From contig JAAVTG010000459.1 in the NCBI GenBank assembly GCA_011947345.1, positions 62,001 through 126,000 on the forward strand: a stretch of 64,000 nucleotides of DNA, written 5' to 3'. The position numbers and the translations under genes were made by a program. Shown here one piece after another: positions 9,917 to 21,548 of the stretch (position 1 is the stretch's first letter; the number at the start of each line of letters is the position of its first letter). The notes below the pieces were generated by a model. It did not search any database. It was not told the DNA's origin and saw nothing but the letters and a program-made list of their open reading frames with translations. This stretch comes from Phytophthora quininea (taxonomy: Eukaryota > Oomycota > Peronosporomycetes > Peronosporales > Peronosporaceae).

Positions 9917-11861
9917 ATGGCGGCGGCGCGGTGGTGGCTGTCGCGGCTTGTGCTGCTCTGCGGGGCGCTCTACGGCTCGCTGTTGCTGTTCTGGTACAGT
10001 CGCAGTACATTACCGACCTCTGTGAAGGACTCAAGTCACACGTTCCGACCCAAGTTCGGAGAGATTCAAGTGCTCCCTACGACGACAAAACCGACGCCAA
10101 TTCGACGCAGGAAGAACCAGCTACCGAGACTCATTTTGTCGCCACAAGGTCAAGGCGCAATCCGTCAAAAGCAGCAACAAGAGGAAGCTCAAAAGCAGGT
10201 GCAGACTTCCAGTTCAGGGTCCAATGCGACAGAAACGCCCGAGGAAATTCAAGCAAGAGTAAAGAGAGAGAAGCAGCAGGAAGCCGACAAACATGCCAAA
10301 ACGGTGAAGGTTTTCCCAAGAGAGACGGACAAGGAGCGACTGCTGCATTGCTTGGGGTGGAGAGCGACCGATGAGTGCAGACCCACGGGCCCACGACTGC
10401 CGGAGAAAGACTTGTCCTGCTTCACGAGGGTGCCCAATGACGCCTCTGGGTACTGCGAGGTGGAGGACACCGAGACTGGAGAGCGATTCCGAGTCGGGAG
10501 ACGGCACTGCACCAGCCTCAAGCATGACGCAGTCTTCCGATGCTCGGATGCTGTCGGGTTGGCCAACTTCCCTCGACAGGCGCGCGAAGTAGTGAAGAAA
10601 GCTAAGGAGCCTGGGTTCGCCCTACCAAATGTGGGGGCTACAGTCTCCGATCGTCGAGATGGTATTGTCATGGTCGTGTACCCCAAGATTGTGGCCAGCG
10701 CGTATGCTTCAATCCGTGTACTTCGCGACGTGTTGGGGTGTCAGCTGCCGATTGAGATTTGGTTTGTGCCGCACGAGATGGAGCCGTATCCCGAGTCGCT
10801 TGAAATTCTGCAGGACCTGGCTGGACAAGACGGCATGGGGGAATCTACTTCCATGAAGTCTTGGACCCACTGGCTGTAGGTTTCCGCGTCAAAGTTCACG
10901 CCATCTACAATAGCATTTTCGAACGAGTGCTCTACTTGGATGCTGATAATGTTCCTGTTCGAGACCCGAGCTTCCTCTTCCAGTCCCCTGCGTTCATGGA
11001 GATCGGAGCAGTGTTTTGGCCGGACTTCTGGCACCCAAGTAGCACCATTTTCGACATCCACAGCAATTCGCTGCTCTGGGAGATGTTGGACACTCGTTTT
11101 GTTGACATGTTCGAGCAGGAAAGCGGCCAGTTGCTAGTAGACCGACGACGGCATGCATTGCGCTTGGAACTCGTGCACTTTTACGCCTTCTACGAGCCCG
11201 ACTACTTCGACCGGTTAAAACTGGTCCATGGAGACAAGGATTTGTTTCGTCTAGCATGGCTAAATCAACTCACGCCGCTCTTTATGATCCCTAAACCACC
11301 TGCGGTGGCGGGGAAAGTGATCAACGGCAGTTTTTGTGGTATGGTCATGGTGCAGCACGACGCTGATGGAGAGGTGCTCTTTCTACATCGTAATTCCAAT
11401 AAGTTGACAGGTCTGGCGAGACGCACCACTGCTGATATTAAGGCCGAGGCAGTTCAACGTGCCAAGGACAAACTGGCAAGTAAATATCCCGGGGACGACA
11501 AACACCAAAGTTCCAAGAGATACTAGACGAAATGAAAGCGATAGCTGCCATCCCAGGAACCCCAGGAGCAGCAACCGAGAGCGATGGCTATCCAGACCCT
11601 GTGGTGATGACACACATGCTGACTTTCCGCAGCACCTCGGAACGTTTTGACTATATTATCGACACGTACAACGCGGAGCCTGAGTTTCCGACAGAACAAA
11701 ATTGCTACGGCCAGCGAGAGTTCAACAAGAGCTCCCATTTCGAGGCTCAGGAAGTCGCGAATTTGAGCTTTGCAGGGATCGAAACGCACTTGCGGCGTTA
11801 TGCGATGATGGCAGCTCAACTTCGTCAAAGCAAGCTCAATTCGTCTCGAGAAAATCAATAA
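9917..11861 (+). CDS. GT71-like glycosyltransferase, two frame breaks
   Basis: ATG 9917 gives a very short tail (MAAARWW) and a signal anchor at about residues 8-25, then a long Lys/Gln-rich, probably coiled stem. The six-cysteine module contains CLGWRATDEC. The first frame stops at 10879. The core continues in the next frame from about 10842 (YLDADN, VFWPDFW, FEQESGQ, GDKDLF, CGMVMVQHD) to 11526, and the PDPVVMTHML...CYGQR...LRRYA module lies in a third frame ending at 11861. The first break sits in the G-run 10837-10841, the second at about 11490-11512. Each equals one missing base. In CGMVMVQ a Val replaces the usual Thr, and position 5 of the DxD context is Tyr (YLDADN). Confidence 0.72.
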
Positions 11862-12208
11862 AATAGAGAGTCTTGGAGTTCAACATGCAACACAGTTTGA
11901 TAAATGCGGCCAAGAAGAGCTGTTACCGACGAGATGCTGTGAATTCAAAAAGTGGCGCAGTTTCACAGCAACAGGATCCTCGTTGCACCATTGTATCCAT
12001 CCTGAAGGAGAGGATTGCTGGTGCATCGTCTTGGTCGCACACTTGTGTCCAACCCGAAGAAGAGCTACCTGCATCCTCGATCAACCATTTCCGAGTTATC
12101 CCTGTGAAGTCTGCGGTGCACGGTGTATCTGCCAAGATGGCAGTCAACCGGTGGAAATCCATCACATCGCAAACGACTCCGAGGGCACCGCAGTCGACAC
12201 CGTAAGCC
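11862..12208. other. Intergenic / 5' region of the next GT gene
   Basis: 347 bases. Two overlapping open frames here have no recognisable motif and one simply overlaps the GT start in a different frame. I see no gene. It probably holds the terminator of the upstream gene and the promoter of the GT at 12209. Confidence 0.4.
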
Positions 12209-14110
12209 ATGGGTATTTTGCGACCACGAGCAACAAGTTTGGAGACACCGGTGCTAGTTCGCCGGCCAATGAGTATGTCTGTACATGCGGAGGCACAGCG
12301 TGGAGGCTTTCGCTACCAGTTCCTATGTCTACTCACGTTTGGCGGGGTGTTTTACGCGACGCTGTTGATGATTTGGAGTATCAACCATTTCAGACTGTTG
12401 GCTGTTCATGACGTTGGGAGTTTTCGGGCGGACAGCGTTCAAATCGGTTCTCGCGATGTTGGCACCGATAAATTCCGCCTTGTGATGGCGAAGCTTTTGC
12501 AGACATCAAGTCCACCTCCATTTGTCCAAGAAGACACCAAATCAACGGAGGAGCATGCGTTATCTGTGCAAGTTATGCCGACAGGTCGAGACCATAAGCG
12601 TCGTCTACGTTGCATAGCGTGGCGCGCCACAGACGACTGCGATCCGGTTGGACCGCGTGCTCCAACTCACGATAAACCGTGTCGTGAAGGAGTCTCCGAT
12701 GGTGCGTCAGGCTACTGTGAGGTTGAAGACGTTGATTCGGGCGAATTGTTTCGGGTCATGCAGCGCCATTGCAACAGCGTCCAAAAGAACGCATTCTTCC
12801 GTTGTGAAGACGCAGAAGACTTCGTCAACTTTCCACTGCTGGCAGGCGAGTTCGTTGAAGCGCAGCAACCGGACGGTGCACAGAGCAATACAGAAAGCCG
12901 CTATGGAATTGTCATGGTCGTCTACCCAAAGCTGATCCCAAGTGTCCACGCCACCATCCGCGCATTACGTGACATCTTTGGATGTCGACTACCGATTGAG
13001 CTTTGGTACCGAGGGAAGGAAATGCGCAATATGCCTGGCTCACTTGAAGCGATTCATCAACTCACAGCTGAAGACGCTGGGATTACGTTCCAGTCGATAA
13101 ATGACTCAATGGAGACAGGTTTCACAGCAAAAATCCATGCCATTTATTACAGCTCCTTCGAACGAGTGCTCTACTTGGATGGTGACAACGTGCCCGCGCG
13201 AGACCCTACACTGCTGTTCACGTCACCGGAGTTTGTCCAGACTGGAGCAATGTTTTGGCCAGACTTTTGGCATCCGGATCGTACAATCTTCAACATTCAT
13301 GCCAAGTCCTTGCTCTGGGAACTACTGGATATGCCCTTCGTGGACATGTTTGAGCAGGAGAGCGGTCAGCTCCTGATTAACAAGCGCCGGCACGCCGAAG
13401 CTCTGGCACTAACGTACTTCTACGCATTTCACCAGCCCAGTCATTTCAGTCGACTGAGACTCGTCTACGGTGACAAGGACTTGTTCCGACTCGCGTGGCT
13501 GAAGGTGGACGCGTCGTTCCACATGATCCAGACACCGCCTGCAATTGCCGGTAAAGTTATCGGAAAAAGCTTTTGCGGTATGACAATGGTGCAGCATGAT
13601 GTGCAAGGCAAAGTGTTGTTTCTCCATCGAAATTCGCACAAACTCATGGGCGAACCGTGGAGTGTCAACCAAATGTTCCAGGCTGCCAAGCGAGCCAAGG
13701 ACAAAACGCGTCTTCAAAAAGAAGCCGAAGAGGATGGTGTCGACATTCCTTGGGACGAGATCCAGAAGACGATCGACGAAAAATTCCCCAAGATGAAGAG
13801 CACAGCGTTAGCGACTGAGCCACCCGAACCTGATGGCTATCCAGACGCTGCGATTTGGACCCATCTACTGTCGTTCCGCGGCTCGAGCCGCCGAGAGTAT
13901 GTGATGGCGTCGTACAGCGCTGCACCTGAATTCCCTGAAGCCCAACGGTGCTATGGCCAGCGTGAAGTCGACAAGCACCCGCAGTTTCAATTGCAAAAGG
14001 TATCCGACTTGAGCTTTGCCGGACTTGAAACACATGTACGAAGATTCGCGATGGGAGCAGCACAGCAATTGAAGAAAAATCGAGCTCGGAACAAACTCGT
14101 TGAGAAATAA
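12209..14110 (+). CDS. GT71-like glycosyltransferase (intact)
   Basis: An uninterrupted 633-residue protein. The tail begins MGILRPRATS, an LRPR-x-x-S motif seen in the tails of three other genes of the array. The signal anchor is at about residues 37-57. The six-cysteine module (CIAWRATDDC ... SGYC ... FFRC) is at about 135-200. The catalytic site reads YLDGDN (about 324), a DGD variant of DxD. Then MFWPDFW, FEQESGQ, GDKDLF (about 421), CGMTMVQHD, a charged linker with a predicted helix (about 490-535), PDGYPDAAIWTHLLSF, CYGQR and FAGLETHVRRFAMG. It lies head-to-tail with the next gene, 106 bases away. This is the best full-length reference in the array for the PDGYPD-type subgroup. Confidence 0.85.
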   Translation: MGILRPRATSLETPVLVRRPMSMSVHAEAQRGGFRYQFLCLLTFGGVFYATLLMIWSINHFRLLAVHDVGSFRADSVQIGSRDVGTDKFRLVMAKLLQTSSPPPFVQEDTKSTEEHALSVQVMPTGRDHKRRLRCIAWRATDDCDPVGPRAPTHDKPCREGVSDGASGYCEVEDVDSGELFRVMQRHCNSVQKNAFFRCEDAEDFVNFPLLAGEFVEAQQPDGAQSNTESRYGIVMVVYPKLIPSVHATIRALRDIFGCRLPIELWYRGKEMRNMPGSLEAIHQLTAEDAGITFQSINDSMETGFTAKIHAIYYSSFERVLYLDGDNVPARDPTLLFTSPEFVQTGAMFWPDFWHPDRTIFNIHAKSLLWELLDMPFVDMFEQESGQLLINKRRHAEALALTYFYAFHQPSHFSRLRLVYGDKDLFRLAWLKVDASFHMIQTPPAIAGKVIGKSFCGMTMVQHDVQGKVLFLHRNSHKLMGEPWSVNQMFQAAKRAKDKTRLQKEAEEDGVDIPWDEIQKTIDEKFPKMKSTALATEPPEPDGYPDAAIWTHLLSFRGSSRREYVMASYSAAPEFPEAQRCYGQREVDKHPQFQLQKVSDLSFAGLETHVRRFAMGAAQQLKKNRARNKLVEK

Positions 14111-14216
14111 ATGATGGCCAGCGGCACTATCGCATGAAACTCCGGGTGATTGAAACTGCCAGCCATATCATGTGGCAAATAGCTGCTGCAAACCACAAAA
14201 CACAAAACTGGTCCTG

Positions 14217-15955
14217 ATGGCACCTCCGAGTCGACATGATTCGCAAAGAACGACGTCGCTAATGCGAGGATGGCTGTCACGCGTGATCATTCTCAGCTTC
14301 TTCACGTATTGGTCTGTGCTAGCGGTGTTCTGGACCAACGAACAAAGTTCCAGTCCCAAGGCTCGTTCTGTTCACCAACACGAGAAAGCGTCCCCTCTGC
14401 AGCTGATTCGAGCCGGCGCTCAACCCGCAACGGGTCTTCCTGCTCTGTCAGATTCCCAACCTCCGACGTCCTCGACAAGTGACGGTCAAATGGTAAAAGA
14501 AGCGGCAAACGGAAGTGATACGTCTACGGTGGATGGAGAAACATTGGCTCCGGTTGCGAAATTGCTGCCATCGAACGAGACGAAAACCCGGAGTCTTGAA
14601 TGTATTGGGTGGCGCAATACTGCAAGTTGTGATCCTGATGGTCCGCGAGAGCCTGCCAACGACCTGTCATGCTCTGATCTTGTCCCTAGCAGCGCTTCTG
14701 GTTACTGCGAAGTCGAGGATTCCGACTCAGGCGAGCGCTTTCGAGTCATGCGTCGGTCGTGCAACATTCTACGGGGAGGAGTTCAATTCCGGTGTTCAGA
14801 CGCACCGTCGTTCGCGAACTTTCGAGTGGAGGCTCACGCCACGACCCAAAAGCGCTTGATCCGGGCCACACGCTTCCAAACATCGATAAGCGAGTGCTGA
14901 AGCCACGCGACGGAATCGTCATGGTCGTGTATCCGAAGTTGGTCCCGAGTGCGTACGCCACCATTCGAGCTCTTCGTGACATGTTAGGTTGCGCTCTTCC
15001 GATTGAAATCTGGTACCGACCGGACGAGGTGACAAAGGCCCCCAAAGCTCTGAAACCTCTGGAACGCCTTGCTCAAAACACTTCGATGGGTAACATCTCC
15101 TTTCACGAAATTGTCGACCCAGTCGCAAGGCGCTTCGTGACCAAAATCTACGCCATCAGCAACAGCTTCTTCGACCGTGTGCTGTTTCTCGACGCTGACA
15201 ATGTTCCTGTCCGTGACCCGAGCTATCTGTTCGACTCGTCTGAATTCGTGGAGACTGGTGCGATGTTCTGGCCTGACTTTTGGCATCCCAGCTCCACCAT
15301 GTTCGGAATTCACCATAAATCAATGCTCTGGGAACTTTTGGACATGCCGTTCGTCGACATGTTTGAACAAGAAAGTGGCCAACTCCTTGTCGACCGACGG
15401 CGACACACTGCGCCACTTGAGCTTGTGCTCTTCTACGCGGTGCGTGAGCCGAATTTCTTCTTCCGATACGTCCTCGCGTGGGGAGACAAAGACCTTTTTC
15501 GGTTGGCGTGGCTCAAACTTGGCGCTGCTTTCCACATGATCGAGACGCCACCAGCAATGGCCGGTGTTCTAACTGAAACATCGTCATTCTGTGGGATGAC
15601 AATGGTGCAGCACGACGCAGCAGGAAGCATTCTGTTCCTCCACAGAAACAAGCACAAGCTCACTGGATTATCACATACGAATGCACCTGGTGACCAAGAC
15701 CGCGTTGAAAGTGCTAGGGTATTCGACGACCCAACCATTTGGACACATCTACTATCTTTCCGCAGCAGCTACAACCGAAAGGACTACATCATCCAAGGAT
15801 TCCATGCATCGTTGGATTTCTCGAAAAACCAAAAGTGCTTTGGCCGACGTGATTTAGACAGCAGTCCTCAGTTTCACGTCCAGGACTTTGCAGATCTCTC
15901 GTTGGGGAACTTTGAGGCAGATCTACATCATTTTGCTGTGGAAGGATTGCAATAA
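14217..15955 (+). CDS. GT71-like glycosyltransferase, one frame break, short linker
   Basis: ATG 14217 (tail MAPPSRHDS; a longer frame begins only with GTG). The signal anchor is at about residues 22-40, followed by a Ser/Thr/Pro-rich stem. The first frame holds the six-cysteine module (CIGWRNTASC) and stops at 14900. The core continues in the frame one base earlier, after the CCCAAAA stretch near 14845-14851: FLDADN, MFWPDFW, FEQESGQ, GDKDLF, CGMTMVQHD. The linker between core and C-terminal module is much shorter than in the neighbours (about 25 residues, acidic, no PPPTLE), and the C-terminal segment reads CFGRRDL where others have CYG-R. It ends at TAA 15953-15955. Confidence 0.75.
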
Positions 15956-16037
15956 AGTTTTTAGGTTTATGTCGTTTCTGTCCGTTATCCTTTTTTCGCT
16001 AAAGGGATTCCACTTCTGATCAAGACGGTGGGGTGCC

Positions 16038-17553
16038 ATGGCGGGTGCGTCGCGTTCTCACCGATCGAGACTGCTGCCTCTGTTGATTGTCGCGAGCATC
16101 GCCGGCATTCTAGTCACGACGCTCTACATCAACACCAAACTCGTCAACGATGCTGGCGTCGGTCTCAGCGACAGCTTCGACAAGTTCCAGACAAGAACCT
16201 ACAACCTCAAAGGGGAGACGACGAGGATGAAAGTGCAGCGTTCAAAGAAAAACTTTCCTCCATATCTCCTAACCGCACAGAACGACCGGACGTTGCAGCG
16301 TTTAAAGTAAGTTTGTTGACACCAGAACACCCTCAATCCGAATTCTACAGACGAGGAAAGAATTTCGATGCAAGTGTGAGCCGTGACCGTGGGATTGTGG
16401 TCTGCATGCACGACGGAGTGCTGGACATGGGGCTGTCGCTGATCCGGGAGCTGCGCTGTCTAAGAAACCAAGAACTCATTCAGGTTTATCATTGTGGAGA
16501 TGATGAAATATCCAAGCGGACTGTGGACTTGCTGTTTCGTTTTGACAACCGCGTGGAGCTGGTGGATGTGTGCTCCGATCTGGCATCGCAAGGAGTTATT
16601 TCCACAAACATGACCCTCGCGTTCCGCAGCTGGTGGATTAAACCTCTAGCCATGTACCATACGGATATCCGCCATGTTATGCTGCTTGATGTGGACGATA
16701 TTATCATGAGAGACCCTGCAGTCGTACGAGATCTCGAAGGCTACGTGTCGACCGGCACTACGTTCTTTTACGATCGAGTTGTTGGCCAAAAGAAGTTCCT
16801 GAACGGGATCGATGACCACAATTTGTATCTGCATAAACTGCTTCGTACTTTCAACTATGGCCAATTCAACGTGTCTACGGGAATATCTCCGTCTAAACAA
16901 GTTCTTGATACGTTTGCTTTTCGAGGGAAATCATGCCACGAAATGGACTCGTCCATGGTGCTGATTGATAAGCAACGCGCTGGACAAGTCGTTATGGATA
17001 TTATGCTCTGGTTCATCACGGAGGAACGCTTTCGCTTCAAGTATTCGTGGGGCGACAAGGAAACTTTCTGGCTGGCTTTTGAGCTCGCTCACTTGCCTTA
17101 CTTCTTTTCGCCATGGGGGTCAGCGTCGTGTCTTCGATGCCCAACAAAGACATGGAGAGACATCCTGACACTTTGTGTGGAAGTATCTTGCAGTTCCTGC
17201 CCACCAAGGACAATGACGAGGCTGAAGTCTTGTACGTGAACGGCAAGGCGCTTATTGATCCGTATCCTCAAGGTGTCGCTTATTTACGTAAAGCGAAGAC
17301 AAACAATTTGTTCAACACGGTTCTGACACATATGACACCTCGCCAACAACGTCGGCAAGTGAACAAGGCCGCTCACCCACGGCAAAGGTTTAATATCGAG
17401 TGCATGGTAGGAATGGGATCCACGCCACTGCCTCGCTCATTTTCAAACCATCTACTACGCAGGCGACTTCATTTCCTGGGAGTGGCGATGGGTGTTCTCG
17501 GCTCGCTGCAGCATTGCGAAGGGTACGATGAGCACGACTTCCACGAAAACTAA
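16038..17553 (+). CDS. Divergent GT71 (Mannosyl_trans3-like) mannosyltransferase, two frame breaks
   Basis: This gene is not a member of the array's main family. ATG 16038 gives tail MAGASRSHRSR and a signal anchor (about residues 12-30). There is no six-cysteine module. The core has IVVCMHDG, GLSLIRELR, the DxD site LDVDDIIMRDPA, HEMDSSMVLIDK and a GDKETFWLAFEL block, which is closer to fungal MNN1-type GT71 enzymes than the GDKDLF form of its neighbours. The predicted function is alpha-mannosyl transfer in the Golgi. Frames change at the G-runs 16212-16215 and 17115-17119, each by one lost base. The last part (17113-17553) ends in a short Cys-poor tail. Confidence 0.7.
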
Positions 17554-17587
17554 TGAACACCATGTTAAATCTAAATTACCTTATTTT

Positions 17588-18920
17588 CTACTGCCTTGCT
17601 TTCATGGCAAAGCGCCGTAAGTTGGATTCAAGTCCGGCAAAGCTAAGACCAGCGATCTCTTCGACGTAAAAGTGCGGGTTATCGAGCTCTCGTCGCCCAA
17701 AGCACCTCTGTTTATCAGGCTCTGAAAAATGTCTTTGGATGACGTAGTTGGAGATTGCCGACGTATTCCGGAACGTTAATAGGTGGGTCCAAATCGCGGG
17801 GTCTGGATATCCGTCGGGCTGAACTGCGTTCAACGAGTACGAAGGCAACTTACTCCGGTCGGCATCGCTGATCTTGGGGTCGGTCTTCCCTGATAGCTTT
17901 TTTGGTTTCGATGCAGGAAAAGCACGTCGCCGTTGAGGTCGTGCTGAACCATTGTCATCCCGCAAAGTCCTTGCCAAAGACCTTCCCACCAACGGAAGGA
18001 GGCGACGGAATCATGTGGAATGACGCGCCAAGCTTCAGCCACGCAAAGCGGAATAAATCCTTGTCCCCCATGCAAGCCGGAGGCGACCGAAGTAATCAGG
18101 TCGATGCAGCGAATAAAAAGTGGCAAGTTCCAGAGGTGCTGCGTGCCGTCTTCGATCGATCACAATTTGGCCGCTCTCCTGCTCGAACATGTCCACGAAA
18201 GGCGTGTCCAGCAGCTCCCATACAAGCGATTGATCGGTGATAAAGAAGATAGTGTGCCCTGGAAACCAATAGTCCGGCCAAAAGATAGCTCCAGTCTTGA
18301 CGAATTCGGGGTGCTAAACAGGAACGTTGGATCTTTTGCGGGGCATTATCGGCGTCAAGGAATAGCACTTGATCAAAGACGCTGTGGTAAATGGCATATA
18401 CCTTGGATCGGAAGCCGGTGGCCCTCGTATCGCTAATCTCACGAAAAGAAATGTTGCCCTCGCTACTGTTCTGTGCCAACGTTCGTAGAGGATCAAGAGC
18501 TGCTGGTTCCCGCCTCAATTCGTCAGGACGAGACCATATTTCAATTGGTAGTTGGCAGCCATGAGTCTCTCGAAGCACACGAACGGTGGCATAAGCACTG
18601 GCCACCATCTTGGGATACACAACCATGACAATCCCTCTTTCAGTACTGGGGCTTCGACTGCCGGTTTGCGGAAGCTTAAAAGTTGGTGCGGTTGTACGCT
18701 CCACTACTTGCTGTGCTTCCGCTCGAAAATTAGCGAAGCCTGGGGCATCAGAACACTGGAAAACTGCTCCTGGCTTGGCTTTGGCGCAAGTGCGCTTCAT
18801 GACTCTAAACCTCTCGTGGGAATCCACATCTTCAATTTCACAGTATCCGGAGGTGCCGAACGCGATGGTGGCGCCGCAATCTTGATCGTGTTGCGGTTCT
18901 CGAGGTCCGTTTGCGCTGCA
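17588..18920 (-). pseudogene. 5'-truncated GT71-like glycosyltransferase cut by a MULE terminus
   Basis: The leftward gene begins abruptly at 18920 inside the six-cysteine module (first recognisable residues CSANGPREP). It has no start codon, cytosolic tail, signal anchor or stem. Base 18921 is the first base of the MULE terminal inverted repeat. Downstream, MVVYPKM, FLDADN and VRAGERP-type out-of-frame stretches show several frame changes (near 18345, 18120 and 17960). The PDGYPDPAIWTHLLTF and LRRFAMKA ends are still recognisable in the 17588-17992 frame. The missing 5' part is not found on the far side of the MULE, so sequence was deleted as well as interrupted. The locus cannot make the membrane enzyme. 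Confidence 0.8.
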
Positions 18921-19038
18921 GAGTATTTCCCAGAACCAGTACCGATGTACCACCACCGTCCCGGAACCAGTACCTTACTCAAAACCAGTACTTGTACCAA
19001 TGAAAGTGCTTGTTCAATTTGGTACATGTTCGTTTCCA
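18921..19038 (+). repeat. Left terminal inverted repeat of the MULE
   Basis: 118 bases, inverted match to 21430-21548. It abuts the broken GT gene at 18920 with no intervening base. Confidence 0.8.
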
Positions 19039-19115
19039 TACTATTTTGCACGAGCACGGGATCAGTCATACTTCTATTCAGTTCTGAGCAAAAATTAATG
19101 TTAATTAAAGCGTAT

Positions 19116-20992
19116 TCAGTCGTCTAGGAGGAACGCCATGGACATCCGCGTGGCTGCTTGTTGGGCTACAGCACTTCCTTGCTCAACTGGGGCTTTTGCT
19201 TGTTGGGATGTTGCTGTTGGAAGTTTTGGGAGCTCAAAAGGCGAGGCGATAAGGTCGGAATTCAGTTCATCGCTCTCGCTGCCATGGCGACGACAAGTCC
19301 GCCGGTTGTGGCCAACTTCCGTACACGATCTACAAACATAAGTGTTCTTGCCTCTGCTCTCTCCAGCACTAGCGATGCGTCGTTTGATCCGGCGACCAGC
19401 TTGCTTGTAGTATGGTGAAGGTTTCACTTCGACGAGACCTGGAGGCGTATCGCGCACAGGAAGTGCGGTTCTTTTGTCGAAGAATTTGTTAGCGTAGGTA
19501 CTCACCAAGTATGCCGGATGAAAAGCATAATAACAGCGCTGCTCTTGATCGCGGTCGCGTAATGCCACGAAGAGATGACGGCATGCGATTCTCATTTGGT
19601 CGTACGTACTACAGGTACACGTCAGTGACTCCAAGTTGACTTCTCGACTCCGCGTCGGGGCTGCTGGATGCGATACGTACGAAACTGAGTCGCTCGATGG
19701 CTCAACGGAGTATTCTCCGGCACGTTTCTTCTCGTCGTCCCAGAGTGACTTGGCATACGGGGTCAGAACACGTTCCTCTCCCCTCCACTTGCGAATTTCG
19801 TTTTGCCGGTGTGTGAATTTTGCCATCTCCGACATTGCCAACTTGTAGAAAGCGTTGCATGGATCTGAGTCGCGGATACCATTTGACAGCATCGAATTGT
19901 TTTCACTCTCCACAAAGTTAGAGCTCCGCCAATTAAATAGAGGCAAAGGGTTTGAGGCATCTGGATGCCTACAGTCGCACTCCTCGTATTCATCATCACT
20001 AGCGATGTCTTCATCCACAACGGGCTTCGCAGCGTCACCAGGGAGTACTGTTCTGCAATCAGGAGTCCATTCGATATTTTGTGCTTCTCCACACTCTTGG
20101 GCGAAGCTGGCTGGCTCCCGTGGTAAGTACACACTCATGTTTGCATGCACAGTCCAGACCCCAGGCCCAATTTCCTTTATGTAATCCGTGACAGGCGCGC
20201 CATAAGCCTTGAGAATCTTGGCGAGAGCTTCGGCGTAGTCAGCATGACTAGTGGCTCCTTGGACCGCCCACACTGCATTCTCGAACGCTTGTCCATTCAG
20301 CTTGAAATTTTTCTTCATGTTTCTCAGCAAGTGAACTGAGCAGTAGCGCAGACTCACCTTTACTCCAGTGGAGGCATGAAATCGCTTGACAGCGCCAACA
20401 ATTTACCGCGGTCACAGAATACAGCTCGACCCGATAAATCGATTCCAGCAGCAAAGCTTCGCTCCAAAAACCACAAAACGTTGGCTTCGCTTTCCACGTT
20501 CACTAAAGCTGTAGCTAACGTTACGTTGTGATTATCTCCATCTCGTCCAAGAAGAGAAAGAACGATGCCGTTATACTTGGAATGGCGTGAATGGGCTCCG
20601 TCAAACCCGAGCAGCGGTAGCAAGCCCTCTTGGCACGCAACGTTCGCTCCAAATGCCACAAACCCGCGTAAGAACCGTTGGTGTTGATCTACTTCCAAGC
20701 AAACCGACGAACCGGAATTAGACTGCAATAAGTCTGCTAGCATGAAAGGAAGACGTCGAAACGAAGCTCCCCACTCGCCATCGGCACCACCGAGCACTTC
20801 GTCTTTGGCTCTGTACAACTTAGAGCGGCTACGCTGCAACGCCACACCATCGCGAGCTTGAACCAGCGCTACTAGCGCCTTGCGCTTAATGTTGCGGTCA
20901 GCGAGGACAGCAGAACGCAGGGTAGGCAACAACGCAAGTTGCTGCGCAGTTGGCTTGGCTACCGACATGCAGAAGTCATGATGCTTGTCCAT
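19116..20992 (-). CDS. MULE transposase (DDE-type core, SWIM and CCHC zinc motifs), frame interrupted
   Basis: The 20360-20992 part encodes the middle of a MULE transposase (GFDGAHSRH, an acidic block and FCDRG). The 19116-20357 part, one base off, continues through YCSVHLLRNMKK and a SWIM finger (CTCSTYDQMRIACRH) and ends with a CCHC knuckle (CRSCTEVGHNRRTC). Upstream, to about 21300, other frames contain a Cys/His-rich N-terminal segment (near VVECSGKL...CDQHKK) resembling the DNA-binding finger of such transposases. The true start is therefore upstream of 20992 and is also frame-broken. The product would bind the TIRs and catalyse cut-and-paste. As read here the element is not autonomous, but the breaks may be consensus errors. 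Confidence 0.72.
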
Positions 20993-21429
20993 TATCGAGG
21001 AGACGAAAAGATAACGCGACTTGTCCTTCTTGATGCGAACGGTGACCCGAACTTGCCACTTGCAGCCTTTTTGTGCTGATCACACTGGTAGACTTTCAGT
21101 TTTCCACTGCATTCCACAACACAATGCATGTTCTCATTGTAGGTGAAGTCCTACATGAACGTGGTTGCTGCCAATCCGGAGCTGAATGGCATACCCAGTT
21201 TCAGCACGGTTGTTTCGTGCAGGCTTGTCAGATCCAATTGCGCGCGACTTAATGAAGTCATGGTTGCTGGGGTGTCCGGAGGTAGAAAAGCTGCTTGTAG
21301 AGGTCGTTGTTGTCAAGATTGAGAGTGGTGCGATGGAGGGCGGGGTGCTAAACTTGCTGCAACAGCTCTTCCGCTAACGCTGTCCATGTCAGACTCTTCC
21401 GTTGCTAAGATTGTTGGGACGTTCGGTAC

Positions 21430-21548
21430 TGGAAACGAACATGTACCAAATTGAACAAGCACTTTCATTGGTACAAGAACCTGGTTTTGAGTAAGGTACT
21501 GGTTCCGGGACGATGGTGGTACATCGGTACTGGTTCTGGGAAATACTC
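21430..21548 (-). repeat. Right terminal inverted repeat of the MULE
   Basis: 119 bases, inverted match to 18921-19038. It ends 82 bases before the ATG of the next GT gene, so the element now supplies or abuts that gene's promoter. Confidence 0.8.

Larger units (their letters stand above)
18921..21548 (-). mobile_element. Mutator-like element (MULE) with 118-119 bp terminal inverted repeats
   Basis: The left end 18921-19038 and the right end 21430-21548 are inverted copies, with one substitution and a small gap-like difference in what I can align. Both begin GAGTATTTCCCAG and contain three copies of an AACCAGTAC word. Between them, on the minus strand, lies a transposase-type gene with a SWIM zinc finger, typical of MULEs. 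I find no target-site duplication: the left flank ends TGCGCTGCA and the right flank begins TTGATCTGA. Together with the truncated GT at the left edge, this suggests a deletion or rearrangement after insertion. The TIRs are nearly identical, so the insertion is probably recent. Confidence 0.8.

Noticed and set aside
11983..12411. 142-codon + strand frame over the start of the GT at 12209
   Set aside because: A different phase from the conserved GT tail and anchor; composition is atypical and no domain is seen.
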